A stretch of 64,000 nt of DNA, from assembly GCF_000003605.2 (NCBI RefSeq), contig NW_003112473.1, positions 81,183 to 145,182 on the forward strand. The letters run 5' to 3'. A program made the translations under genes and the position numbers. The number at the start of each line of letters is the position of its first letter. Positions within the stretch are counted from its first letter, which is position 1. A model generated the notes under the pieces. It was not told where the DNA came from. It ran no database searches and saw nothing but the letters and a program-made list of their open reading frames with translations. Origin of the DNA: Saccoglossus kowalevskii (taxonomy: Eukaryota > Hemichordata > Enteropneusta > Harrimaniidae). Positions 12,241-25,869 of the stretch are shown here, piece by piece.

Positions 12241-14450
12241 CTAACATAGGCAAATGCTGTGCCACTTTCCGAGTAATTGTAAGTATGTTCTGAGTTCCAA
12301 AACAATGTGTAATGATCTCCTCAGAAGCTTTTGACTAATAATAAATGTCAAACAAATACCACTACACACAAGTAAAACATCGAATCTATAAAGATGTCTA
12401 CCCAGAAAATTAATATCTTGAACAAAAAACGAACAATTGGATGGATATTTAGTGCAATTTTCTACATCAATTTTTCTCAATTGAAAATACCCTTTGTCTG
12501 TTGTAACACTCCAGTACATCTCTTGTAAATGATTGTGTAACGGTTCTATTTTTGGCAACTGGTATTTGAGAAGTAAGAATACGAGTGATACACAATCGCA
12601 ACAAATATGTATTCAAAGCTAAGCTTTATCAAACTAACAGAGAAAAGAATAGTAAAAGTTCAACAGATTCAATGTCTGAGATTAGGCAAATGACTTGCAG
12701 CTTTTCATGTCGGATAGATCACAGTGTTGTTTATCAGTAAGTGGTCTCTGACGTTGTGTGTCCTCGTAAGTCGATCCAGTCTAGTGCTAACTTGTCTACT
12801 AAACCTGACTTCAGCTCAACAAATCGTAATGTTCTTAAATACAACACACAGCATTAATAAGTTTAAAAGTTCAGAGAATAACTACTATGATAAACAAAAT
12901 ACCAGTAAAGAAACTTATTTAAACTTCACTTTCTCTATAATGAAAAAGTACTTTAATTTACCACCTTTTGACTTCTCTATATTCTCTATGTACTTAATGC
13001 CTGTGTGGCATTTTAATGCAACATTATTTTATCTAGCAGTACTTTAGCTTACAAAAATGTTGTTTATTTATATTCCTGCATACAGTGTACAAGATGCATA
13101 ATCCAAGTACATGACTGGTCTATGTTTAGGTAAATGATATTGTTTTTTTGTTTTGTTTTTTAAATAACAAGTGTTGACATATCCGGCGTGAATTACTTTA
13201 ATATGGAAATAATATAAATGGTCTAAAGTGAAATAATATAAATGGTCTAAAGTGAAATAATATAAATGGTCTAAAGTGAAATAATATAAATGGTCTAAAG
13301 TGAGATAATATAAATGGTCTAAAGTGAAATAATATAAATGGTCTAAAGTGAAATAATATAAATGGTCTAAAGTGAAATAATATAAATGGTCTAAAGTGAA
13401 ATAATATAAATGGTCTGAAGTGAGATAATGATGAATTATCAAAAAGCTACGTGCAAATGATGAAAGGCTCTCGGAGGAAGAATAATTGGAACAAACCAAA
13501 CACCATGAAACATTGTCCACCATATGGTTAGTGGGGTGGATATTGAGTCATGTAACCATGAAGAAGCTGATTATTAACATATTTTCGTAAAAGTAAGGCA
13601 AACAAGAATGGAATGTGCCAGGAAGAAGTTGTAGTCATAGCCATAGCGTGTTTCCTTCATAAAAAGAACTTTTGTATTGAGAAACGAACGTGGGAAACGA
13701 GCGTCCGCCACTAATTTGTGAAGAACATTTGTGATGGTCATGAATTGGGCCAATAACAAATTGAACAACAAATCGTAGCCCTAAAAATTGGTGACACAGG
13801 TGATTTGTACGAGGATATAATGTACTTCTTTCATAGTTAACCGTTTTTTTAAGCTTGATGGATATTTTTCAGGAGTGAATTTAATTAAAGTGGTAGGGTA
13901 GTATAAAGTGTTGGAAGTCAAATGTTTTGATATCAGAAACATTGGAAAGACATAACTGAAAATATATTTGGGTCTACTCTGGAAGCAGTTTTTGAATGTG
14001 GCAGCATGCACTTCTGACAGCTTTGGCGCATTGTGCCAAGTTAGGCCTATCCCATTCATAGGAACATTTTTCAATATCACTGTCCATTGTGATTCATAAA
14101 TGATATATTGATTTTTACGAATCTTTCTAAATTATGTAAGTTGTAAGTCTTTCAAAGACCACTATGCTAGGAAAACATGTGCCTAAAGTAGCGTACTTCA
14201 TCAAACGATGGTTTTGATTGAACAGGTTTAATAGTTTGCACAGTGTTAGAAATATGACTGTGGAAAATAAACTGTTCCTGCTGGAATTCAGTGACGACAA
14301 AATTTGAATCTTGATTACAACATCGGCTGGATGAGTAGAACTCATCATAAATATAAATGTGCTACGCAAAATATAACCAAGCATAATATTTATCCAAAAA
14401 TCTGGATAACTTTGGTGATTAGCATAAATCCAATAAGGTCGCCAATACAC
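12241..14450 (-). pseudogene. Possible decayed coding region, identity unknown
   Basis: Five ORFs of 65-107 codons plus the repeat-driven 151-codon one lie almost end to end on the minus strand, in shifting frames, within 2.2 kb. At the base composition of the window I would expect far fewer long ORFs here (rough estimate 0.1-0.2 of length near 100). Several overlapping frames have protein-like amino-acid use. No domain is recognised, and I cannot tell a host pseudogene from an old mobile element. The 24-bp minisatellite lies inside. I give no reconstruction. Confidence 0.25.
13207..13422. repeat. 24-bp minisatellite, 9 units
   Basis: Nine tandem copies of a 24-bp unit (AAATAATATAAATGGTCTAAAGTG). 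They differ only by A to G at the second base in unit 5 and A to G in the GTCTAAAG part of unit 9. The unit length is a multiple of three, so a minus-strand frame runs through as a repeated octapeptide (YYFTLDHL). This explains the 151-codon ORF here without any gene. Confidence 0.95.
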
Positions 14451-15355
14451 TACTTTGCTTACTTAATATTCTGGTCAATTCCCACTTGTAAAACTATTAA
14501 GAGCATGCTATAAATTACAACTATTGTATTTTTGGACAATGGATTTGTTTAAACTGCTTTTTTTGAATGATGAAGATTCTGCGTTTGGACTATGTATATA
14601 AAGGGTTTATTTAAGTTAAGTAGTTGCTCTGTGCACAGTCTCACCACAAACGGTCAGATATCTATTGTTACAATGCATGTTTCGGTTAATTTGTTGTTTA
14701 TTTAACAGCTTAATCGTTGTTTATTTCGTTAGCGGTAAAATACGGACGTTCTGCCATCTTCCCCCCACATTAACATAAAATTAGCATATCCGATGATGTA
14801 ATTTCTCCCACAAAGCATTGCGTTTCTTTAGTGCGAATGCGTACTTTCAATGTTTTCATTCGTGTCAACATAGTCTTTACTTCCGTGATCGCTCTAAAAT
14901 ATTACTGTAATGTGGAAATTCTACGACGCGAGATGCAATGACATAACACTAAAAAAAGATACTATAATACTATACAGCTCTTAAAAATAATAATAATAAT
15001 ACAGAATGGATTTCTTGAACATAATGACTATTTATTCGTCACATATTAGTATCGACGGGTGACTAAGAAAAGGCAAAATATGTATTTATCAGCCACGCAT
15101 TAATGCCAAAGACAAGGACTGTGTTGGCGTGTTAAATAGTGGGAATGTGACAGCAGTTAAAAACGAACAATGCCAGATCGGCTTACTACAACAACAAAAT
15201 GAGCCAAATATCTAAACACATTAAAAAGAGAAGATGCAATGGAAATAATTCAAACTGCGTTGCTGACACAACCTGAAAGAAAGCTGAAGTGAGGTAATGC
15301 GACAAATAACAACATGGCTAGGTTACACTATTGCAATGTCACAACCGTTGACATA

Positions 15356-15380
15356 CTTGAATTGAATTGAATTGAATTGA
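15356..15380. repeat. (GAATT)n microsatellite
   Basis: Five head-to-tail copies of a GAATT unit. Confidence 0.85.
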
Positions 15381-16120
15381 ATTTACACACTCGATTTTCT
15401 TGTAACTAAAGTATTACCTGATTCAATGAATAAGCATTACTAGCTAGCGTCCTTGTGCGTTTTGTTTTATGTCGTTATGTGTGGCATAATTTGTTGAAAT
15501 GATCAATTAGATACAGTATATGTTACCGAGACTATTTAATTAATGTACAGAATGACCATAGAAACGTGCATACATCATTACAACCCTTGTACTTTATAGT
15601 GTTATTCAGTTGCTAAGAGAAACGATATTAAACAAGGTAAAACACACACAACTTTTGTAATTAAAAGAAGTTTATTTTACTGATAAACACTGTGTATTCA
15701 ATATTGAGAACTATACGTATTCATCAAATAGTAACATTAATAGCATAAAACTATTATTACACCCTGAAAATGAATAGGAAGCCACTGGCAGCCACATTGG
15801 CTACATTGATTAGTTAGGAACAGTAATTTACTGTTAGAATGTTTAAACAAAGTTGCTGTATACAGATATATGTATTAACTGTATATGACGGTGGACGTAG
15901 ATATGTAGCGATTGATTAGATGAATGCACTATTCTTATAGCGGTAATGACTGACAATGTGAACTCATGATTAATTTGGAAAGAAATCCTTTTACAGAAAT
16001 GACAATCCTGCATAAATGCATACTAAAAAATAGATACCCACGTCAACTGCCGGTGGGCAATAGACAAATCTTAAAAGAATAACTTAGGCATGGTTACAGT
16101 TTATCTTCTTTGATTTGCAC

Positions 16121-16131
16121 TAATTTGCATA
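16121..16131 (+). promoter_or_regulatory. POU-type word TAATTTGCATA
   Basis: An exact 11-base word containing the octamer ATTTGCAT with a TAA extension, a form bound by POU homeodomain factors. It is one of five exact copies. Confidence 0.35.
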
Positions 16132-16436
16132 TTTATTTGCAATCGTGGAAACATCATTTCATTACTTTACATAATTATATAATTTGGATGCATAGTTGAT
16201 ATTTATATATTTACAAAAAACGTATAATTTATTGTATTTAACCGCCTTAAAATATATATGTAATGGTAGGTAAATAAATATAAATCTAAGAAAGAAATAT
16301 TTCATGCGCCCGCCTTTTAGTAAGTAACATCTTTAAAATATGATTTCTTTTCAAATAATTGTTTATTTTACCCGACAACCCAACAAGTATTAAATAGGAA
16401 TGAATATCTAGTCAATGAGGACAGGTCTTCATTACA

Positions 16437-16446
16437 CGCCATTTTG
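16437..16446 (-). promoter_or_regulatory. YY1-type motif CAAAATGGCG
   Basis: CGCCATTTTG on the plus strand, followed by a GC-richer stretch (TCGGGCGGTTGG). No start site is evident. Confidence 0.3.
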
Positions 16447-19371
16447 AACCACTTTTCGGGCGGTTGGTGTACGGTAGTTGGGGTAAACTGTAATTATGGG
16501 TTTTGCAGTGTCCCGAATTCAAACCTCCTCGCAATTTGCCTGTATTTTTATATAGAGAAAATTATGTATTAGTAAACAAAAATCTGAAGTGAAGCCATTT
16601 TAATCTATATAATTCTTACTGCAAGAAGATTCAATATCGAATAAACTGCGTTTCATATGTTTTTTTACGGAAAATGAATCCTGCTCATTTGCTCCAAGAC
16701 ATACCGCACATATAATGTAAGAATCACTTCAGTTTATATGGGATAAATAAATAAAGTATTTCCAGTGGTATGAATAAAATCCGCTTTGAAGAAATGCTGA
16801 GTTCACTTCCTAATTGACGCCATCTTCAAAATAAATGTTTAAAATACATAATATTATTATTATTTTTACATTATTGGAAATAAAATATTATTTTTTTGCA
16901 ATAATTTATCATTTCTCTAATGACAGTTTCCATGGTTTAGAAACATAATAAAACACTTTGATAACCCAATTATATATATGGCATTATATATACTATCGTG
17001 ATTACTACACGTATACATCCACTGTGGTATTTTAATAATTTTATATTTACTTACACTACCAAAGTACCAAACATTTGCATTTCAACAATTTCAATAATTC
17101 TCACAATTCATTAAATCTATACAATCTTAGGATAACGTTCGTTCTCCTATCGCCTTAATCGGGTGACATGATGTATATTATGTGCATCCATGTTTGTTCT
17201 TATTTATATGATAAGATAAGTGGTACACTAAGACATATAGAAATCCACACCCAGCCCATATGTTAAAATAAGTTATATTTCACTTTCAAAATATATACAC
17301 TTCATTGAATAATAACACATACAATACAAATTTACATAGCTATATATAACTGAAGTCATGGTACCTATTTTACTGACAATTTGTTCAAATAGGTCCAATA
17401 TTTGAGAAGCAGCATGCTTCAGGATGTTGCCATCTTATTTTGCATTTAAATTGGATTTTAGTAATAATTTCGATTTTATCAAATCTCCAAGTGCTTCTAA
17501 GTACTTTTCAGAATATGCATTCTTAGAAATATAAAAACATTTCTTTCTCCTAACAACCCTTCCTGAAAACGAGTAAAACACAAAGTTTCAAAACGGTGAT
17601 ATTGTTTTGCTCTGTAGATTATGAATTTAGAAGATTCCGCTATATTCCTTTTTACGATTGACTACGCAATCGATCAAAGTGCACGATTTAAATGATAATG
17701 CCTCTATACGTATATAATACACGTCATTTTGACGTCACATAAGCGTTCTGTGACTAAAGGTTATAGAAATGGTATATCGATATAAACTATACACATATTA
17801 GAATAAATCTGTAAAGTAGATTACAATTATTTTGCAAATTCGGCCCAATAGTTGTTTTCATTTAGTTGTTGTCTGTTAATATTAGGACACATTTGAGTAT
17901 GATGTGAAGTGTCCACAACAATATTTAATAATAGCAAGGAGAAATGAACAGTCCAAGATGCTGTTGTTAGCAACTTATTACATGACAAACATTAATCGTT
18001 TTTTTATCGGGCTGTTTTCAACAATACAAAAGGTATGCAATTGTCACAACTAGGACAAACTGAAATGTCGTTCGGTGACATATTTCTGTATTTGATGAAG
18101 TTGTCAATCACGTGGTCTCCGTTCATTTCCAAAGATATTGGTTGTGATTGTTTCACCTGTGGAATTGAAGAAAAATGAAGGACATGATTTACGGGGCCAT
18201 TTATAATGACAAAAAAATGGGATAAGAAATGTCTTCAATAGGATTGAAATTTGTTATGAAATAAGAACAGAAAAAAGAACAAATAAATAAATCTCTTTTT
18301 GAATAGATCACTGAAAGACCCAGAGTCACAATTACAGCTTTCGATGAGGGCCATATTCTTTTGGCTTTCACCATATTTAACGGAATTTGAAATATAATTT
18401 AAATGATGAGCAGGTAACATATTGATTGATGCTTATGTGAATAAGTTTAAGGGGTTTTCATGACGCGCCCGCTATTCTAAACGACATAAATATTCAAATG
18501 TATATTTTCCCAAATTGGATGTATCGCATTTATTCAATTATTATTCGTTTTGAAACATATATCGATATTTGCCGCTCCTACATAGTGTCTTAGTAGCCTG
18601 AATACGGCCATGATCATTATTGACCTTTGTTTTACTTGAGTATTTTTTTTGCAAAATTCTCAAAAGCAGGAAGATGTTCAAAATTATTATCGGAGCGAAA
18701 GTTAGTATTTATTTCCAGTTTTTTAATAATTTTGTATAAATGAAAAGATGCACAATGGTAATGTAACATGTCACCAATTTATATATATATATAATCAGAA
18801 GTAAGTTGTAGATTACTTGCAAGCAAAATCATATACTATATATAGTACATTTTTACAAATAATACTCGTCTGTACTTGCATGATTGATAATATAATCTAG
18901 TCGTACGAAATTAAATGCAATCATTGTATGTTAAATATATGATCAAAAATGATTTGTGCAGTTTTTCCAGAAACTTGTAGTAATTTTTCAATGTTAAGTA
19001 AAATCTGCAAAATACTTTTTGTGAATTGGTTTCTCGTGTTATGACCAGTAGATGCATATGTTCATGAAACGGATTGTATAACTACACCTTGATCACATTT
19101 CGGGAACATCCTTATTGTTACGTGTTTTTGTATTATGCCGCCTGATGTCAATAATTAGTCGGGAAGCTTTTCCATCGCTGTAATGTTTATTTCATTCGAA
19201 AATGAAAATTGTACAAATCGTCAATTAGTCTGCACATGGATCAAATGTAAAATAGCTAGTGTTTGTTAACTCACCAAACTGAAATAAATTATAATTTATT
19301 CTTCCATTAAACGTACATTACACGGAACGAATCTTCCAATTCCCACATTCCAAAATTGAAAATATTGATAT

Positions 19372-19705
19372 TGTTTGGTTATTGTATTCAAGAGTGTCCC
19401 TGTCATGTGAGATTGCATTGGGATTACCAAAAAAGTACATATCATATTGGTCGATGCGTAGCGCATAGTTTGTGGTATTCTGTGGAAACTGTGTACGCAC
19501 TTTATAGGTCATGGTACTATAGTACCAGTAATTTTGAGCGTTCTATATATTTAGAAACGAATGCCAAATTTGAGGCCGAATTTGCTACACAAATAGAGTT
19601 TGAATTTCAGTGATATTGCTGTACACAATCAGGAGTGTGTGGTATAAAGCCGTGAATCGTTCAAAAGATGAGTTCGGTTATTGTATCCACGAGTGCATCT
19701 TATTT
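19372..19705 (+). repeat. Tandem element, copy A plus partial unit
   Basis: Copy A starts near TTTGGTTATTGTATTCAAG and runs through TCATGTGAGATT, GGTCGATGCGTAGCGCAT, a perfect 14-bp palindrome GGTACTATAGTACC (19513-19526) and a highly conserved 100-bp block (19538-19637). The opening motif recurs at 19674-19705, as if a third unit began there and was cut short. Copy A lacks about 190 bases found in copy B. Confidence 0.8.
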
Positions 19706-19725
19706 TGTTATTTTATTATTCATCT

Positions 19726-20230
19726 TAGTTCGGTTATTGTATTCAAGGGTGCATCTCATTCTGTCATGTGAGATTATATTGAGAATACCAAAAAAGTATG
19801 CATGAGTTCAGTACAGTGATCATATTGGTCGATGCGTAGCGCATGGTTTGTGGTATTCTCGTAATAACCGTATTATTATACATCTTTATTCTGCTTGTAG
19901 CAATAATTCAATGAAAGATAACAGCCCACTAGCGTAACAAAGAAAGTTTCGTGCTGTGCGAGCGTTTCGTTCAGTTGCGGGACTATATTTGCATCATTCA
20001 CGGTCTAATCGTATTGCTCCTACTACCCGCGCATATTCAATTACTGTTTGAAACTGTGTCCGGTCAATGTACTATAGTACCAGTATTTTTTATAAGTGTA
20101 TCTGCCTGGCGTTCTATATATTTAGAAACGAATACCAAATTTGAGGCCGAACTTGCTACACAAGTAGAGTTTGAATTTCAGTGATATTGCTGTACAAAAT
20201 CAGGAGTGAATTGTTCAAGAGATTAGTTGG
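19726..20230 (+). repeat. Tandem element, copy B (longer form)
   Basis: Copy B shares the order of blocks with copy A. Its last 100 bases (20109-20208) differ from copy A at four positions. About 190 extra bases (19860-20049) follow the shared GTGGTATTCT. The start of that extra segment (TCTCGTAATAACC) recurs at 21560 in a diverged fragment, so copy B is probably the older arrangement and copy A a deletion form. Confidence 0.8.
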
Positions 20231-23200
20231 GAAAATGAATATAGATAACTAGAAATTAATGTAATGCATTAAAAATTTTATTTTTGAAAACGAATTCACG
20301 ATTCCTGGTGCGAAATGAGGTTCATTATTCATTTATTATCCACAAATAATTGTGAATTTTAGAATTGATTTAGTTCTATTCAATAGAGAAATAAATTAGC
20401 TGTTTAGAAAAAGGTGCATCTCATTATTAAATTTAGATATTAAAGACTGAATACATTCAACCATTCAGAATATATTATACACTATAGGAGTGAACCGGGT
20501 ACAATGAATTCTTACACACCCCAGCAAATGCATTGAATTAGTGATTACATGAATTATTCAATTCAGTTCTTGAAGCTTCATTTTGCCCTGCATAATTTAA
20601 ATCACCATATACAAGAATTACAATAATTGTTCTGAGACTCCCAATACAAATTTAATTAAATAGGAAATGAGTTTTTGATTTGGTTTTAGGGGAAAATAAA
20701 ATATAATCATAAGGCCAAATTGTTTGCCTTTAATAAATATATACTAATGACCATACATTTAAAAGTATTCCATAACCTAAGAAAGGGGGGAAATGATGCG
20801 TAATAAGTTATTAATTATTTGTTTTTGTTTTTAAATTATATACGATTGCCAAAATTAAAATAACCAAGAAACATTACATTACACTACTGTGAATTATTAG
20901 ATTTACTGTAAAATATTTATGTTGATTTGTGCATTTTAAAGGTACGCTGTCGCAACACGAGAAATGCACGTTGTGAATGTTGTAGATAAACATAGCCTTA
21001 TAGGCTGACCTTTTTAACATTGCCGATCTGTACAATAACAATAACAGTCAACTACTACAAAGAGTTATACCAACGCCTCAAGACCCTATTACTACAACAT
21101 ATCAGGGAATAAACCTATGTACTTAAGAACGTGAGGAAAAGTATTTTGTCCAGAGGAAGCCCATAATTGAAATAACAATTCCGACTAAAGTAACACAATA
21201 AATTACAAAACAAACTAATTATTTTTAACTACAGATTCCGTTTGAATATTTGTTTCAATGGTAAAACATAGTAAATAATTGTTAGTACCCGCTTACACTG
21301 TGGAATCGCCGTAGACATTGAGCACATTTTATACATGTGGGTGGAAGCGCTATCACCGCGTGATAGAACTGAATGCAAATGTACGCACAGCGCGAAACCT
21401 TTTTCATTGCTATTTCGGGGTGTTATCTTCTATTAGATTATTGTTAGAAACAGAATACAGATGTATAATAAGGTCATTACGGGGAAACCTTAATGTATGC
21501 ATCGACCTTCGCTATGCGTCCATCTATATACGGTCACTGCATCGCCTTTGTGCGGTGTTCTCGTAATAACCTCTTAATATGGTTGTGAATGACGTAAATA
21601 ATGTAACGCTTTCTTAAATCGATTGACTATTAGGAATGATCATTAGTAGAGAACACGGTGTACAATAAAACAAGCTTATATTATCAAAGTGCAAGTGTAC
21701 CGTGTTCTGACAGTGTACTACGTGTTAGCTTGTATTAGCAATTCCGTGTTCTACTCATGAGTCGAATGATTACTTGCTGGCATTTACACAGAATCATGAA
21801 GACGTAACGACTGTTGCTACAATCGAAAATTATATGTAATAATAAGTAGAAGTGGAAACAGCGTACTCAACCATAGATCATAAGTCGGATAGAAAATATA
21901 CAAGTTCGTGAATAACTATAATCTGAGAGCCTAAGCATGAATTTTTCAGATTCGTACTACAACCCCTACCCCTACAACGACGATTTGCGATATTTTCTGT
22001 TTAAAAGCGTATTATGCCTGGGTTAATTTTGGTTCAGGTGTCGCCATTTGTTTTAGTACTTATCTGCCCATTACGATCACGTACTTCAATGTGTTATAAT
22101 TATGGTGATTAATAACTAGTCAGAAAATGTGGCGGGGTGTTAAGTTTGAACGTTTCTTCAGACAACTGAGCTTATTGTAATATTTATTTAAATTACAACA
22201 ATAATGCCATCCAAAAAAGTCATATAAGGAAACGTAACATATGCAAACCCTTCACAGAACTCCCAATGAAGCTCATGTATTGATCTACAAAAGCACGATT
22301 ATGCAAATTATTCTAATTTACATATGCTCACTTTACATAATTATTTCATTTACATTTAGATTACTTATTTGTTCCGCCATCCATTTCTTTTTTATCTTCA
22401 ACTGTTACAATAAATTGAAGAATATCCAATAAAACATTTATGATTAAAGCAATAGAGACAGAGAGGGTTTGTTTGATAACTCGAAAATCTGACCAAGGTA
22501 TAATAAATCGTATTGATGTAATGTATGGAAACAGTTATGTGAACAATGCAAATGATTATGTTGATTGAGCAAATATTGAAATAAATTATAATACATTATG
22601 GTGTTGCCTATATAGTGTACATATCCCAGATAATTCTTCTAAATGTTTGTTTACTCTACGCATCACATATCATAACAAAGTTTTCATGGTGACAATGTTC
22701 AGACCTATTTAGCATGAACTTTTCAAATAAAGCGTCCAATTAAAGATTATTTAATGATTTCTAATACCGTAATATTAATTATGTAATTGTGGCAAATATC
22801 GAACCAAGGATATCGCAAATAAAAATCCTGTACAAACTTGTACAAATTAATAAAAGTCCATTGTTATTGATCAGGACATTTGGTAACATTTTCCTGCTAG
22901 GTAATCATGGAGGTAAAGTACTATATTATTCAAATTAGTTGGTTTCATCTCTTCCAACATTGATAAGGTTTATATGAGATTATTGGAATGCGGTTTTCAA
23001 AACATTGCCGTTGAGTGGATGGGTGTAAATATAGAAATCTAATACTTTCAGTAAGGCATATCAAATATCCCAAATACGGAAGTAATGTTTGTATCATCAC
23101 AGAATACAATAAATGGGGTAAAGTAAGCTACTCTTACTACAACCAAACTGAAACCAGTGAAAAAAAGATTACTGGACCTCAAGATATTATTTCAATCCAG

Positions 23201-23626
23201 TATGAAATGGTAGGCTACATGCATCACTAATGCACTTCTAATGAAGTCAAATGCCAAACAATGGCCAAGAGTCCACAAAAAAAATAAGTGACACCACATC
23301 AGACAATCATTAGAAACAAGAAGTATACATCAGCGAACTTACGAGAACGTTAACATTCTCTATCCGCAGTTGTGTTATCACAACGTTACGTGTTCATATT
23401 TTAATATGCGAAGAAGTCCAGTAATGTTTTTGTAAAACAGTTATTTCCTAGTAAATATGCATTGTTTGGTAAACAAAGACTGTTTGTAACAAAGAAATAG
23501 TACTTTTCTAGTGAACGAAAACTAGTAACCGGGTACTGTCAGCAAAACAATAAACAAGGCATTGATAAGGATAGTAGTTTTCTACAAAACTTTTGGTTGA
23601 ATAGTTCAGCAGTTTTGCACAAAGCG
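20231..23626. other. Mostly unique sequence with a diverged repeat fragment
   Basis: Around 21318-21575 the sequence is richer in GC. It contains a perfect hairpin, CTATCAC-CGC-GTGATAG (21350-21366), and ends in GTGTTCTCGTAATAACC, which matches copy B of the 19.8-kb element. A POU-type word lies at 22300-22310. No gene is supported. Confidence 0.5.
22300..22310 (-). promoter_or_regulatory. POU-type word TAATTTGCATA
   Basis: TATGCAAATTA on the plus strand, an exact member of the POU-type set. Confidence 0.35.
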
Positions 23627-23880
23627 AATGAGATGCGAAATGTGTACGTGGGGAGGACTTAATATGCTTTCACACTTATCTCAAACCTAACACACGTCAG
23701 CCAAGGGACTTTCAATCAAAGGAACAGAAAACAACCATAACTCTGCACTAGAAAATGAGATGCGAAATGTGTACGTGGGGAGGACTTAATATGCTTTCAC
23801 ACTTATCTCAAACCTAACAAACGTCAGCGAAGGGACTTTCAATCAAAGGAACAGGAAACAACCATAACTCTGCACTAGAA
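23627..23880. repeat. Recent 127-bp tandem duplication
   Basis: Two head-to-tail copies (23627-23753 and 23754-23880) differ at three positions: C/A in AACACACG, C/G in CAGCCAAG, and A/G in ACAGAAAAC. The near identity points to a recent duplication. No ORF or hairpin is specific to the unit. Confidence 0.95.
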
Positions 23881-25869
23881 AATATTACATGTACTCGCGC
23901 CTAAACAAGTATTCAGGCCTTTTATAGCCTTGGTAGGCTCAGCCACCGTAACATATTTTAGCGGGCTTGGTGCTTATTGGTTTATAGTGCTATGAGCTAT
24001 AATTGATTAGTAAGATTTGATTTGTGCCAGTTTTCCACGAGTTGAGCATTTAATAAAGAGGAATAATTGAATAAACACAATAACTATATATGAAATTCGA
24101 GAAAGCACTGAATCACAACTAAATAATATTGAATCAATAATACAAACAAATATCACAGTAATAATTAGGTAAATACCAGTGAATTATTCTCCCTCTCATC
24201 GACATAGCCATAGACAGGAGTGACAGGATTTAACCTCATCCCCGTTATCATATCTTTATCATATCATATCATGTCTTTAACTTTTGGAATGAATTGTTGA
24301 AAAATACAATTCTTAAAGCTCGACAAATATATTATCAATCAGAAATTCTAGCATAATGTAATTTTCAGTGTAGAAATGTTTTTCATCAGTCTTGTTCCTA
24401 AAAATGTAGGTAGAATTGTGCCCATGGCAACTACTATATATTTGCAATGATTAGAACCAATTTTATTAAAAAATGCTTGATATATAATATTCCTAATGGA
24501 TAATGTATCATGTGGCGTACAGTCCTGTGGCGGGAACTTGAAAGGTCGGCCATCACCATATACTGTATATTATTATTTCTCAACGTTTAGAGATCATAAA
24601 ACTACCTGACGACAATTTCAAAAGCGTGGACAATTTGCATACATCGCTATGTTTAAAAAACGCCCAACATAACCTGAAAGCTACATATTCGATGTGAAAA
24701 ATGAATTTTACCAAAATTATTATTAACGTTGAACGTTGATATTATAAATAATTATAATGATTCTGGTGTGGGTTAACAAGTTAGTGTCATTTATGTCCGC
24801 AGTAGTATCTTATATAAACCGCGGACTGAGATGGATTGACCTGATCTTATGTGCCCGGAATCCCAATATAACCAAACTATTTTTTGTTACGGCTATACGA
24901 ACACCCAAAATCATATTGATTTCTGTAGGGAAATTACGCACATGACAAGGGGCTGTAATACTGCAATATTTTTTTAGTTTTCGATTCAGATTGAAGATCT
25001 ATAATACGTCGGACATTTAGAAAAATGGCAACGTATGCAAATTAGCTGAACTTTTGGAATTGCCATCAGGTAGTTTCCTGAAATTTATACCCTACAAATT
25101 AACTATATATATGGTGATACATGTTATTATTCCGGCCCTACCTATTCAAAAAGCGAATCATATATCAAGTTCCAGCTGCAGAACTAATAATGGCAACAAA
25201 CGTTGCTAAGTATTGCGATGCACTATTCTATGAATGAATGCTTACTGTGAATGATGTCAGTTATTAACAATAACAGATCAAATGTCGTATTTCAATTTTT
25301 ATATCCGTTTTTGTATTATTTGTATTTATTTCGAATTATTCATTTGTATTGTTATACTTATGAGGTACCAATAACAGCGGTTATAAATTAACACTTTGCT
25401 GTTGTTTGTAGCTGGCTTTGAATTCATCAGTCATGATCTATGTTACAAAGTGTTGTCGTACTTAAAAAATATTGTCTGAAAATTGCATAGTAGCAGCTAA
25501 ATCACCAACTGATATCGTTAATATATATGTTGCACTTTTAGCAACTTTGTGTTTATGATTTGTATTATGATACAAGAATGATTTTTTGAATTTTGTAAGA
25601 TTCCGTTTTTTGACCTCTGCGGATATTTTATAAATGAAGGATAATATAATAATTAAGCATACAGTTATGAATACCGGTAATTGCTGAAAATCTAATTGAA
25701 GGTGACACACTGGCCTCGGCTTAGAGTGATTGCTATTCTAAGGAATGAGTGGCGTGAAAGAAGATTACATTCGAGTAGTGACTTACGAATGAATATTGGT
25801 TTCTGTTAATTTCACTTCCCAATAACCATTTAATAAATTTGTTATTGAATCAATTATTTGTTCCGTGTA
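23881..25869. other. AT-rich stretch without a recognised gene
   Basis: Unique sequence with normal CpG density and a POU-type word at 25034-25044. Short ORFs only. Confidence 0.6.
25034..25044 (-). promoter_or_regulatory. POU-type word TAATTTGCATA
   Basis: TATGCAAATTA on the plus strand, an exact member of the set. Confidence 0.35.

Larger units (their letters stand above)
14451..19371. other. AT-rich stretch without a recognised gene
   Basis: Unique AT-rich sequence. It contains (AAT)n near 14986-15001, (GAATT)5 at 15356-15380, a POU-type word at 16121-16131, a YY1-type word at 16437-16446 and a consensus CRE at 17730-17737. No exon structure is visible. Confidence 0.6.

Noticed and set aside
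13068-13523. A 151-codon minus-strand ORF
   Set aside because: Produced by the 24-bp minisatellite; the non-repeat ends have no protein features.
16437-16530. A possible tRNA-like sequence after the YY1-type word
   Set aside because: The A-box resemblance is weak and the T-arm stem does not pair.
19356-20184. Two ORFs ending in a shared 24-residue peptide
   Set aside because: They lie in a duplicated element, and all coding differences in the shared part change residues, so there is no sign of protein selection.
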